From NCBI GenBank assembly GCA_031273705.1, contig JAISRJ010000267.1, forward strand, positions 1 to 5,794: DNA of 5,794 nucleotides, written 5' to 3'. Positions 1-5,733 of this stretch are shown here, one piece after another. Source of the DNA: Clostridiales bacterium. GTDB lineage: Bacteria > Bacillota > Clostridia > Lachnospirales > WQUN01. The translations under genes and the position numbers were made by a program. Below the pieces are notes generated by a model. It did not search any database. It was not told the origin of the DNA and worked only from the letters and a program-made list of their open reading frames with translations. Within the stretch, counting starts at the first letter, position 1, and each line of letters begins with the position of its first letter.

Positions 1-543
1 GATAACCGAAGCTTTAGTTATTTCAACACGCCTCGCGGTCACTGGGCGCATGAAGGAGGGGTGTATTCCATTCAAATAGCGGCGTCCAGCAGGGATATTA
101 AGTTGGAACAGCCCATATCGGTTAAGGGTGACGGGTTTGAATCCGCTTATGCGGCATTGCGTGAGAAGGTGCCTGCTTATTATAAATTATCCACTGATCC
201 TAAATGGGATACAAAACAGTTTGAGGCGGTATACAACAAGCCGCTTCCCATACAAACGCCTGTCGGCAAGCCTTTTACGGACAATAACACCCTTGATGAT
301 ATTAAAAACACCTTTATTGGCAAGCAGTTGAACAAGGCTATTAAGAGAAATATCTCTAAAACAATCGGAGCCGGTGATGAGGGCGATATGTCTCGAATGA
401 TAGCGGCTATGCTTATGGATATGCCTTTACGTTCGTTATCCACGATGAGCAATGGAGCTTTATCTCGCAACCGTTTGAATGGGTTGCTAGCCATGATAAA
501 CGGAAACTTTCTAAAAGGGCTGCGTTTGCTGGCGAAGAATTAA
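1..543 (+). CDS. GH3 family beta-glucosidase-type glycoside hydrolase, C-terminal part (5' end outside window)
   Basis: Frame 1 is open from the first base to the TAA at 541-543, giving 180 residues of a larger protein. Residues 1-45 resemble the C-terminal fibronectin-III-like domain of GH3 beta-glucosidases: an aromatic-rich strand, a Trp (W15), a Gly-Gly-Val-Tyr turn, then the signature ASSRDIKL (28-35), close to the family's 'GASSRDIRL' strand. Residues about 48-180 form a largely helical extension with a KPFTDNNT segment (90-97), a Met-rich stretch, MPLRSLSTMSNG (141-152) and a final GLLAMINGNFLKGL stretch. I recall similar tails on clostridial GH3 enzymes. GH3 enzymes release terminal beta-linked glucose or related sugars from oligosaccharides. 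The catalytic Asp and acid/base residue lie upstream, so substrate and activity cannot be judged. No signal peptide can be assessed. The gene converges on nifJ. The GTG at 61 is internal, because the domain continues upstream of it. Confidence 0.85.
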   Translation, partial: DNRSFSYFNTPRGHWAHEGGVYSIQIAASSRDIKLEQPISVKGDGFESAYAALREKVPAYYKLSTDPKWDTKQFEAVYNKPLPIQTPVGKPFTDNNTLDDIKNTFIGKQLNKAIKRNISKTIGAGDEGDMSRMIAAMLMDMPLRSLSTMSNGALSRNRLNGLLAMINGNFLKGLRLLAKN

Positions 544-550
544 TAATAAA

Positions 551-709
551 GCCCGCCGGACGGCATGTTTCGCATAAATCCCTTCACCACAGCGCAAGTT
601 TGCATATTCCGCAATGGAAATAACTTGCCATTAATAAGACAACTGCATAGCGCCAATACTCTAATAAGCGCCTTGTGAAGGGATGTTGCGATTCTGCCGT
701 CCGGCGGGC
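551..709. repeat. 159-bp element with imperfect 35-37 bp terminal inverted repeats (MITE-like or long terminator stem)
   Basis: The left arm (551-587) and the reverse complement of the right arm (675-709) share an identical first 15 bases (GCCCGCCGGACGGCA), then TCGCA, then ATCCCTTCAC, with a few mismatches and a 2-base length difference. The interior carries its own hairpin: GCAAGTT (594-600) pairs with AACTTGC (622-628), with TTCC/GGAA (607-610/616-619) above it. No ORF of note lies inside and no target-site duplication is obvious at the ends. It sits 7 bp after the GH3 stop and 51 bp after the nifJ stop. Read on the minus strand, the folded arms are followed by TTTATTATTAATT, so the element could terminate nifJ transcripts. 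A non-autonomous mobile repeat is the alternative, and the two are not exclusive. Confidence 0.7.
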
Positions 710-746
710 GGAAGTCTGTTGCGATTCTGCCGTCCGGCGGGCGGAA
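684..746. repeat. Two direct copies of a 30-bp GC-rich unit, 33-bp period
   Basis: Copies at 684-713 and 717-746 are identical over 30 bases, beginning TGTTGCGATTCTGCCG and ending CGGGCGGAA, with 3-bp spacers (GTC, then AGG after the second). A decayed third start (GCTGCGATTTT, 752-762) runs into the nifJ stop codon. The first copy overlaps the right arm of the 551-709 inverted repeat, so the tandem copy looks like a duplication of that arm. Each unit contains the near-palindrome CCGTCCGGCGG. Spacers of 3 bp rule out a CRISPR array. The 33-bp period is a multiple of three, so the repeat reads through as an 11-residue peptide repeat (LRFCRPAGG) in one frame; I regard that as incidental. Confidence 0.85.
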
Positions 747-760
747 AGGTTGCTGCGATT

Positions 761-3700
761 TTACTTAGCTTCGGCCAGCCTCTTATAGCTTTCCAGTCTT
801 CTCTTCGCGTCGCCTTCGGCGGCTTCAAACAGCTCGCCGGCTATTTGCGGGAAGGTGCGTTTCAATGAAGAGTAACGGACTTCGCCCTCAATAAATTCTA
901 TAAAACTGGCCGTCGGATCTTTTGAATCCAAAATAAACGGATTCTTCCCTTGTTCCTCAAGCTGCGGGTTATACCGATACATGTGCCAGTAACCTGATTC
1001 TACCGCTCTTTTGATTTCCAATTGAGAATTTCTCATGTTTATTCCATGATTGATACAAGGAGCATACGCTATAATGATCGATGGACCCGGATAGCTTTCG
1101 GCTTCCGTCAAAGCCTTTATAAATTGATTCTGATTGGCGCCCATTGCCACTTGCGCCACATAAACATAACCGTAGCTCATCGCGATCATGCCCAGATCTT
1201 TTTTGCGCGTCTTTTTGCCGGACGCCGCGAATTGCGCGACAGCGGCCGTCGGGGTCGCCTTGCTCGCCTGACCGCCGGTATTTGAATATACCTCGGTGTC
1301 GAATACCATGATATTCACATCCGCGCCCGACGCCAACACATGGTCCAACCCGCCGAAGCCTATATCATACGCCCAACCGTCGCCGCCGAATACCCATACC
1401 GATTTTTTAACCAGCATATCCTTGCCGTCTAAAATTTCACGCGCAAAGCCGCACGCGTCGCAGTCGCAGGATTTATCGCCGCCGTCTATTCCGCTTTCCA
1501 GTTGTTTTACGAACTCAGCGGACGATTCTTTGGAAGCGTTACCGTCGTCCTTTGTTTCCAGCCATTTCCGCGCAGCGGCTTTTAACTCGGGAACCGCCCA
1601 GTCATGCGCAATAAGTTGTTCGGTAAGATCCGCGATTTTCTCTCGACGCTGCTGAACAGCAGTGACCATGCCGAATCCATATTCCGCGTTGTCCTCGAAC
1701 AGACTGTTAGCCCATGCCGGACCATGCCCCTTATGGTTTGTGGTGTAAGGCGTGGAAGGCGCGCTACCGCCCCAGATAGATGAACATCCCGTCGCGTTAG
1801 CAATATACATTCTGTCCCCGTATAATTGAGTAATAAGCTTTGCGTAAGGTGTTTCTCCACAACCCGCGCACGCGCCGGAGAATTCAAGCAACGGCTGCTC
1901 GAATTGGCTGCCCACGACTGTATTTACATTTAACGGGTTTTGCTTCCTGGCTACTTTCTCCGTACTGTATTTCCAATTTTCAATTTGGTTTGCCTGGCTC
2001 TCAATGGGCTTCAAGGCAAGCGCCTTGTTCTTAGCCGGACATACTTGCACGCAGTTCGCGCAGCCTGTGCAGTCCAAAACGCTGACTTGCACACGGTATT
2101 GATAATTCTCTAAGCCCTTGCCTCTGGCTTTTTTAGTTTCATACTGTTCCGGAGCGTTTGATTTTTCGGTTTCATCCAGCAGGAAAGGTCTGATAACCGC
2201 GTGCGGGCAGACATAAGAACATTGGTTGCATTGAATGCAGTTTTCAATAATCCATTCGGGGACGCTAACCGCCGTACCGCGTTTTTCATAAGCGGCCGTG
2301 CCCTGTGGAAACGTGCCGTCCTCACGGCCTAAAAACGCGCTGACCGGCAAGTCGTCGCCATGCATATGATTGATTGGGTAGGCCACGTTCTTAATAAATT
2401 CCGGAAATACTTCAATGGCGCTGTGTGTTTCAAAGTCTTGAGTCGTATTCGCCCAATCAGCGGGGAACTTAACCTTCTTAACCTGCTCGACACCCGCGTC
2501 TACAGCCGCGTAATTCATATTAACGATTTTTTCGCCCTTTTTGCCGTAGGAATCCACAATGGCTTTTTTCATATGTTTAACGGCGTCGTCTATCGGAATA
2601 ATATTAGCTAATTTAAAGAAAGCCGATTGTAAAATAGTATTTATTCTACCGCCCAGACCAATCTTTGCGGCAATATCCGTACCATTGATTGTATAGAATT
2701 GAATATTATGTTTAGCGATATAGTTTTTCATAACCGCCGGCAGCTTAGAACTTAGTTCATCGTCGCTCCAAATGCAGTTAAGCAAAAATATTCCGCCGTC
2801 TTTTAAGTCGGAGACTAAATCGTATTTATCTACATAAGTTGAGTTATGACATGCCACAAAATCCGCGTTTTGCACCAGGTAAGACGAGCGAATGGGACTT
2901 TTACCAAACCTTAAATGGCTGGTTGTAATACCTCCGGACTTTTTGGAGTCATAAGAAAAATACGCTTGCGCATACATATCCGTATTGTCGCCTATAATCT
3001 TGATAGAATTTTTATTCGCGCCAACAGTACCGTCCGAACCCAATCCCCAGAATTTGCAGCTGATAGTGCCTTCGGGCGTAACGTCCACAAGATTCTCTGA
3101 AGGTAAAGACAGATTAGTCACGTCGTCCACAATGCCGATTGTAAAGTGATTTTTGGGAGTCTCTAATTTAAGATTGTCATAAACCGCGAAAATCTGCGCG
3201 GGCGTCACATCCTTAGAACCCAATCCATAACGGCCCGCAACTATGGTAGGTCGCTCTCCCCTTTCAAAATAGGCCGTGCAAACGTCTTGATAAAGGGGTT
3301 CGCCTAACGCGCCCGGTTCTTTTGTGCGATCCAGCACGGCGATTTTTTGAGCAGTCCTCGGTACAGTTTCTAAGAAACGCTCTACCGAGAACGGACGGTA
3401 GAGATGTACATTAACCAATCCGACCTTCTCGCCTTGGGCGTTAAGATAGTCGATTGTTTCCTCAATAGCGTCACACGCTGAACCCATACATATAATAATT
3501 CTATCGGCGTCAGGCGCGCCGTAGTAATTAAATAATTTGTAGTTACGACCGGTTAGCTTGTTTATTTCATTCATGTAGTTTTCGACTACAGCCGGTAAAG
3601 CTAAGTAAAACGGATTGCAGGATTCTCTGGCTTGGAAGAAGATGTCCGGATTTTGGGCTGTGCCACGCAATACCGGATGTTCTGGGTTAAGCGCGTTGTC

Positions 3701-4312
3701 GCGGAAAGCCTTTATGGCGTCCCAGTCCACAATTTTGGAGAGATCTTCGTAGTCCAAAACGTCAATCTTTTGAATTTCGTGTGATGTGCGGAACCCATCG
3801 AAGAAATGCATAAACGGAACTCTGCCTTTTATAGCGGCTAAATGAGCAACCGCTCCGAGATCCATAACCTGTTGGACATTAGATGAGGCAAGCAAAGCGA
3901 AACCTGTCTGGCGGCAAGCCATAACATCGGAATGGTCACCAAATATGGACAGCGCGTGACTTGCCAACGCGCGCGCGCTGACATGCAGAACACCGGGAAG
4001 CAATTCGCCCGCGATTTTGTACATATTTGGAATCATAAGCAGCAAACCTTGTGACGCCGTGTAAGTGGTGGTAAGCGCGCCGGCCGCGAGAGAACCGTGG
4101 ACAGTGCCTGCCGCGCCCGCCTCGGACTGCATCTCTACAACATGAACCGTTTGCCCAAAAAGATTTTTTCTACCGTTGGCCGCCCATTCGTCAACATGTT
4201 CCGCCATGGGTGAAGACGGTGTAATGGGATAAATTCCCGCTACCTCTGTGAACGCGTATGAGACATGCGCGGCGGCGGCGTTTCCATCCATAGTTTTTTT
4301 ACTGTGAGCCAA
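761..4312 (-). CDS. nifJ: Pyruvate:ferredoxin (flavodoxin) oxidoreductase, single-chain
   Basis: This is a complete 1183-aa homodimeric-type PFOR. It oxidises pyruvate with CoA to acetyl-CoA and CO2 in the cytoplasm, reducing ferredoxin or flavodoxin. Domain order: TPP pyrimidine domain (about 1-255, YPITPSSP at 28-35), domain II (about 256-410), gamma-type domain (about 420-625), EKR domain with a literal EKR at 676-678, a two-cluster ferredoxin domain (C692/695/698/702 and C748/751/754/758), a TPP-diphosphate domain (GDG 977-979, NTGGQ 1011-1015) and a C-terminal arm (about 1131-1183). Proximal-cluster cysteines are C815, C818, C843 and C1086. T31, E64 and R114 fall at the numbers I recall for the Desulfovibrio africanus active site, with N1011 matching its N996. 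The TTG start is chosen because it gives the usual short lead before TMDGN and has an upstream GAAAGGGG; the in-frame ATG at 4291 is too far from that site. No frameshift or missing ligand was seen. Confidence 0.97.
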   Translation of the reverse strand: MAHSKKTMDGNAAAAHVSYAFTEVAGIYPITPSSPMAEHVDEWAANGRKNLFGQTVHVVEMQSEAGAAGTVHGSLAAGALTTTYTASQGLLLMIPNMYKIAGELLPGVLHVSARALASHALSIFGDHSDVMACRQTGFALLASSNVQQVMDLGAVAHLAAIKGRVPFMHFFDGFRTSHEIQKIDVLDYEDLSKIVDWDAIKAFRDNALNPEHPVLRGTAQNPDIFFQARESCNPFYLALPAVVENYMNEINKLTGRNYKLFNYYGAPDADRIIICMGSACDAIEETIDYLNAQGEKVGLVNVHLYRPFSVERFLETVPRTAQKIAVLDRTKEPGALGEPLYQDVCTAYFERGERPTIVAGRYGLGSKDVTPAQIFAVYDNLKLETPKNHFTIGIVDDVTNLSLPSENLVDVTPEGTISCKFWGLGSDGTVGANKNSIKIIGDNTDMYAQAYFSYDSKKSGGITTSHLRFGKSPIRSSYLVQNADFVACHNSTYVDKYDLVSDLKDGGIFLLNCIWSDDELSSKLPAVMKNYIAKHNIQFYTINGTDIAAKIGLGGRINTILQSAFFKLANIIPIDDAVKHMKKAIVDSYGKKGEKIVNMNYAAVDAGVEQVKKVKFPADWANTTQDFETHSAIEVFPEFIKNVAYPINHMHGDDLPVSAFLGREDGTFPQGTAAYEKRGTAVSVPEWIIENCIQCNQCSYVCPHAVIRPFLLDETEKSNAPEQYETKKARGKGLENYQYRVQVSVLDCTGCANCVQVCPAKNKALALKPIESQANQIENWKYSTEKVARKQNPLNVNTVVGSQFEQPLLEFSGACAGCGETPYAKLITQLYGDRMYIANATGCSSIWGGSAPSTPYTTNHKGHGPAWANSLFEDNAEYGFGMVTAVQQRREKIADLTEQLIAHDWAVPELKAAARKWLETKDDGNASKESSAEFVKQLESGIDGGDKSCDCDACGFAREILDGKDMLVKKSVWVFGGDGWAYDIGFGGLDHVLASGADVNIMVFDTEVYSNTGGQASKATPTAAVAQFAASGKKTRKKDLGMIAMSYGYVYVAQVAMGANQNQFIKALTEAESYPGPSIIIAYAPCINHGINMRNSQLEIKRAVESGYWHMYRYNPQLEEQGKNPFILDSKDPTASFIEFIEGEVRYSSLKRTFPQIAGELFEAAEGDAKRRLESYKRLAEAK

Positions 4313-4322
4313 TAGTTATTAA

Positions 4323-4330
4323 CCCCTTTC
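4323..4330 (-). promoter_or_regulatory. nifJ ribosome-binding site that decides the TTG start
   Basis: On the minus strand the purine-rich GAAAGGGG lies 10 nt before the TTG at 4310-4312. The competing ATG (4289-4291) would be about 31 nt away. The spacing to TTG is slightly long but within a usable range, and the resulting N-terminus fits PFOR homologues. Confidence 0.65.
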
Positions 4331-4334
4331 AAAG

Positions 4335-4352
4335 CCCCGCGTTTGCGCGGGG
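4335..4352. other. GC-rich hairpin in the nifJ leader
   Basis: CCCCGCG (4335-4341) and CGCGGGG (4346-4352) form a perfect 7-bp all-GC stem with a 4-nt loop. In the nifJ transcript it would sit just before the ribosome-binding site, separated by only a few bases. No long T-tract follows on either strand (GCTTTGAAA on the minus strand), so it is a poor intrinsic terminator. It may be a 5' stabilising stem, an attenuator half, or the end of a weak cysE terminator. Confidence 0.55.
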
Positions 4353-4368
4353 AACATTAATCGCCAAT

Positions 4369-4397
4369 ATTTTAACATAACATAGTTTAAGCCGCAA
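4369..4397 (-). promoter_or_regulatory. Candidate nifJ promoter (TTGCGG-N17-TAAAAT)
   Basis: On the minus strand the -35-like TTGCGG (4392-4397, 3 of 6 to consensus) is followed after 17 bp by TAAAAT (4369-4374, 5 of 6). Transcription would start near 4362, giving a leader of about 50 nt that contains the GC hairpin at 4335-4352. The -35 box is weak, so this is the best candidate in the gap, not a certain site. Confidence 0.4.
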
Positions 4398-4414
4398 GGG
4401 CATGTATTAATAAT

Positions 4415-4440
4415 CGCAGTGGCGGCATTCCGCCACTGCG
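4415..4440. other. Perfect 11-bp inverted repeat in the cysE-nifJ gap, possible cysE terminator
   Basis: CGCAGTGGCGG (4415-4425) and CCGCCACTGCG (4430-4440) form an uninterrupted stem with a 4-nt CATT loop. It lies 65 bp past the cysE stop, where a terminator is expected. However, the run of eight T on the minus strand (A8 at 4443-4450) precedes the hairpin in the direction of cysE transcription, and only ATTATTAATA follows. It is therefore not a textbook intrinsic terminator in either direction. Confidence 0.5.
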
Positions 4441-4461
4441 CCAAAAAAAACTGTATATTCA

Positions 4462-4491
4462 TTGACAAACGCTTACTCTCGCGAATATAAT
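4462..4491 (+). promoter_or_regulatory. Consensus sigma-A/sigma-70-type promoter pointing into the 3' end of cysE (antisense)
   Basis: Both boxes are exact consensus: TTGACA (4462-4467), an 18-bp spacer and TATAAT (4486-4491). Transcription would begin near 4498 on the plus strand and run antisense across the cysE stop codon at 4506. No plus-strand gene follows; the overlapping plus-strand reading frames look like shadows of cysE. The -10 box sits inside the near-perfect palindrome CGCGAATATAATCGCG (4480-4495, one mismatched pair), which could be an operator. The match is visible in the sequence; activity is inferred. Confidence 0.45.
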
Positions 4492-4505
4492 CGCGTGGCG
4501 TTTGC

Positions 4506-5435
4506 CTAAATCATATAATACCAGTTTCCGTCGGCGTCTTGGGTGTGTTTGCTTTCGTTGCTGACAATGCTAAGCTCCGGGCTGCGGATGCTTACCTTTG
4601 TTTGTTCGGGCACGCTTTTTACAATAAACGCGTTGGAGCCGATAGTTACGTTCTTGCCGATTATCGTGTCTCCGCCCAGTATAGAAGCCCCCGAATAGAT
4701 CGTTACATTGTCTTCTATGGTGGGGTGACGTTTTTTACCACGCAATTGCTGACCGCCTCTGGTCGAAAGGGCACCCAAGGTGACGCCTTGGTAAACTTTT
4801 ACATAATTACCGATTATAGTCGTTTCGCCGACTACAATCCCCGTGCCGTGATCCATAAAGAAATGATGACCTATTACCGCGCCGGGGTTAATGTCTATAC
4901 CGGTTAGGCTGTGGGCGTGTTCCGTCATCATGCGCGGAATAGTAGGCACACCAAGAATATAAAGTTCATGCGCCAATCGGTTTACCATTAGGGCGTATAA
5001 GCCGGGATATGACAGAATAATCTCATCCGTATTGTAAGCGGCGGGATCTCCGTCGTAAAACGCGTCAACGTCCGTTGAAAGTAAGGATTGAACTGCAGGT
5101 ACCCTTTGCAAAAATTCCAGGGCTATTTTTTCGGAGCGTTCCTGAAGACCATCTTCGTTGCCGCCATATAGATAGAAGGCGCGAAAGATTTGCTTTTCCA
5201 AGTGGTGAGCCAATTCTTCCAGCAGACTGCCGGTATAGTATTCCACAGTGTCACTTTTTAAATTGATAGTGCTGAAATAACCTGGGAATACCAGAAATTG
5301 AAGTTTGTTTACAATCTCAAGTACAGAAGCCTTATTGATAGGAACCGGGCTGTCGATCTTTACCATATTTGTATTGCTTTGGTATCCCGCCATTATCGAG
5401 TATACCAGATTCTTGAAGGTGGTTGAGTTAGACAT
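4506..5435 (-). CDS. cysE: Serine O-acetyltransferase (CysE/EpsC type)
   Basis: This is a 309-aa enzyme that acetylates L-serine with acetyl-CoA to O-acetylserine, the committed step of cysteine synthesis in the cytoplasm. The N-terminal about 170 residues are helical and include GDPAAYNTDEI (129-139), matching the family's RDPA segment. From about 175 a left-handed beta-helix of hexapeptide repeats begins. Catalytic features are D181 in GIDINPGA, D195-H196 in MDHGTGIVVGET and H237 in KKRHPTI, corresponding to E. coli D143, D157/H158 and H193. The chain ends in Ile, the residue type that docks into O-acetylserine sulfhydrylase in known cysteine synthase complexes. The ATG at 5433-5435 is chosen because GGGGGG lies 5 nt upstream; an in-frame TTG at 5507 would add 24 residues without a good ribosome-binding site. 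The protein is longer than the E. coli enzyme, as in the EpsC-type group. No cysK is present in the window. Confidence 0.94.
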   Translation of the reverse strand: MSNSTTFKNLVYSIMAGYQSNTNMVKIDSPVPINKASVLEIVNKLQFLVFPGYFSTINLKSDTVEYYTGSLLEELAHHLEKQIFRAFYLYGGNEDGLQERSEKIALEFLQRVPAVQSLLSTDVDAFYDGDPAAYNTDEIILSYPGLYALMVNRLAHELYILGVPTIPRMMTEHAHSLTGIDINPGAVIGHHFFMDHGTGIVVGETTIIGNYVKVYQGVTLGALSTRGGQQLRGKKRHPTIEDNVTIYSGASILGGDTIIGKNVTIGSNAFIVKSVPEQTKVSIRSPELSIVSNESKHTQDADGNWYYMI

Positions 5436-5440
5436 ACGAA

Positions 5441-5446
5441 CCCCCC
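5441..5446 (-). promoter_or_regulatory. cysE ribosome-binding site
   Basis: The minus strand has six consecutive G, 5 nt before the ATG at 5433-5435. This supports the internal ATG over the longer TTG frame starting at 5507. Confidence 0.6.
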
Positions 5447-5556
5447 GATAAATTTGTAGTGCCGGTATCCGAAAGTAAGGACACCTTTGGAGAGAAGACT
5501 TTTTCAAGCTTTCCGTCGGACGGCGCTAGGGTGTGCGTTCAGCCTCACCCGTGCTG

Positions 5557-5585
5557 AATATAACACTGTACCTAAAAAGTGTCAA
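5557..5585 (-). promoter_or_regulatory. cysE promoter (TTGACA-N17-TATATT)
   Basis: On the minus strand an exact TTGACA (5580-5585) is followed by a 17-bp spacer and TATATT (5557-5562). Transcription would start near 5550, leaving a leader of about 115 nt before the cysE ATG. A GCCTCAC/GTGAGGC inverted repeat (5542-5548 and 5594-5600) flanks the promoter on both sides. No T-box or S-box riboswitch signature was recognised in the leader. Confidence 0.75.
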
Positions 5586-5673
5586 TGCCCGGAGTGAGGC
5601 GTCCCGACAAGCGGCACTGCAGCGGTTTAACAAAATAAACGAAATGAAATCGCCGCAACCAAAAAAAGTAGTG

Positions 5674-5702
5674 CTGACAATCGGGAAAATTCGCGTTATA
5701 AT
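5674..5702 (+). promoter_or_regulatory. Promoter for the rightward MBOAT gene (CTGACA-N17-TATAAT)
   Basis: CTGACA (5674-5679, 5 of 6 to consensus) is followed by a 17-bp spacer and an exact TATAAT (5697-5702). The start would be near 5709, about 25 nt before the TTG at 5734. It is divergent from the cysE promoter, with about 88 bp between the two -35 boxes. Confidence 0.7.
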
Positions 5703-5733
5703 GTCTCTAATTAAGCGTAAAGGACGCGATATT

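Noticed and set aside
53..63. Strong Shine-Dalgarno-like AAGGAGGG directly before a GTG at 61
   Set aside because: There is no spacer between the purine run and the GTG, and the GH3 Fn3-like domain reads through without interruption from base 1, so this is coding sequence for His-Glu-Gly-Gly-Val.
684..746. CRISPR array
   Set aside because: There are only two full repeats and the intervening sequence is 3 bp, far too short for spacers.
683..868. Plus-strand 61-codon reading frame over the tandem repeat
   Set aside because: It is a translation of the GC-rich repeat followed by antisense of the nifJ 3' end, with no ribosome-binding site or recognisable protein.
1296..1655. Plus-strand 119-codon frame inside nifJ, and similar frames at 1022-1285 and 1582-1887
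   Set aside because: They lie wholly within the continuous, motif-rich nifJ coding sequence and are shadows in other frames.
4539..4907. Plus-strand 122-codon frame downstream of the antisense promoter
   Set aside because: Its peptide mirrors the hexapeptide-repeat region of cysE on the opposite strand, has no family resemblance and no clear ribosome-binding site. A non-coding antisense RNA is more plausible.
5436..5507. N-terminal extension of cysE by 24 residues from a TTG at 5507
   Set aside because: No good ribosome-binding site precedes it, while the ATG at 5433-5435 has GGGGGG at 5-nt spacing and gives a normal N-terminus.
5436..5550. T-box or SAM riboswitch in the cysE leader
   Set aside because: No T-box core or S-box consensus could be found on the minus strand; an AGGGTG string at 5528-5533 is on the wrong strand.
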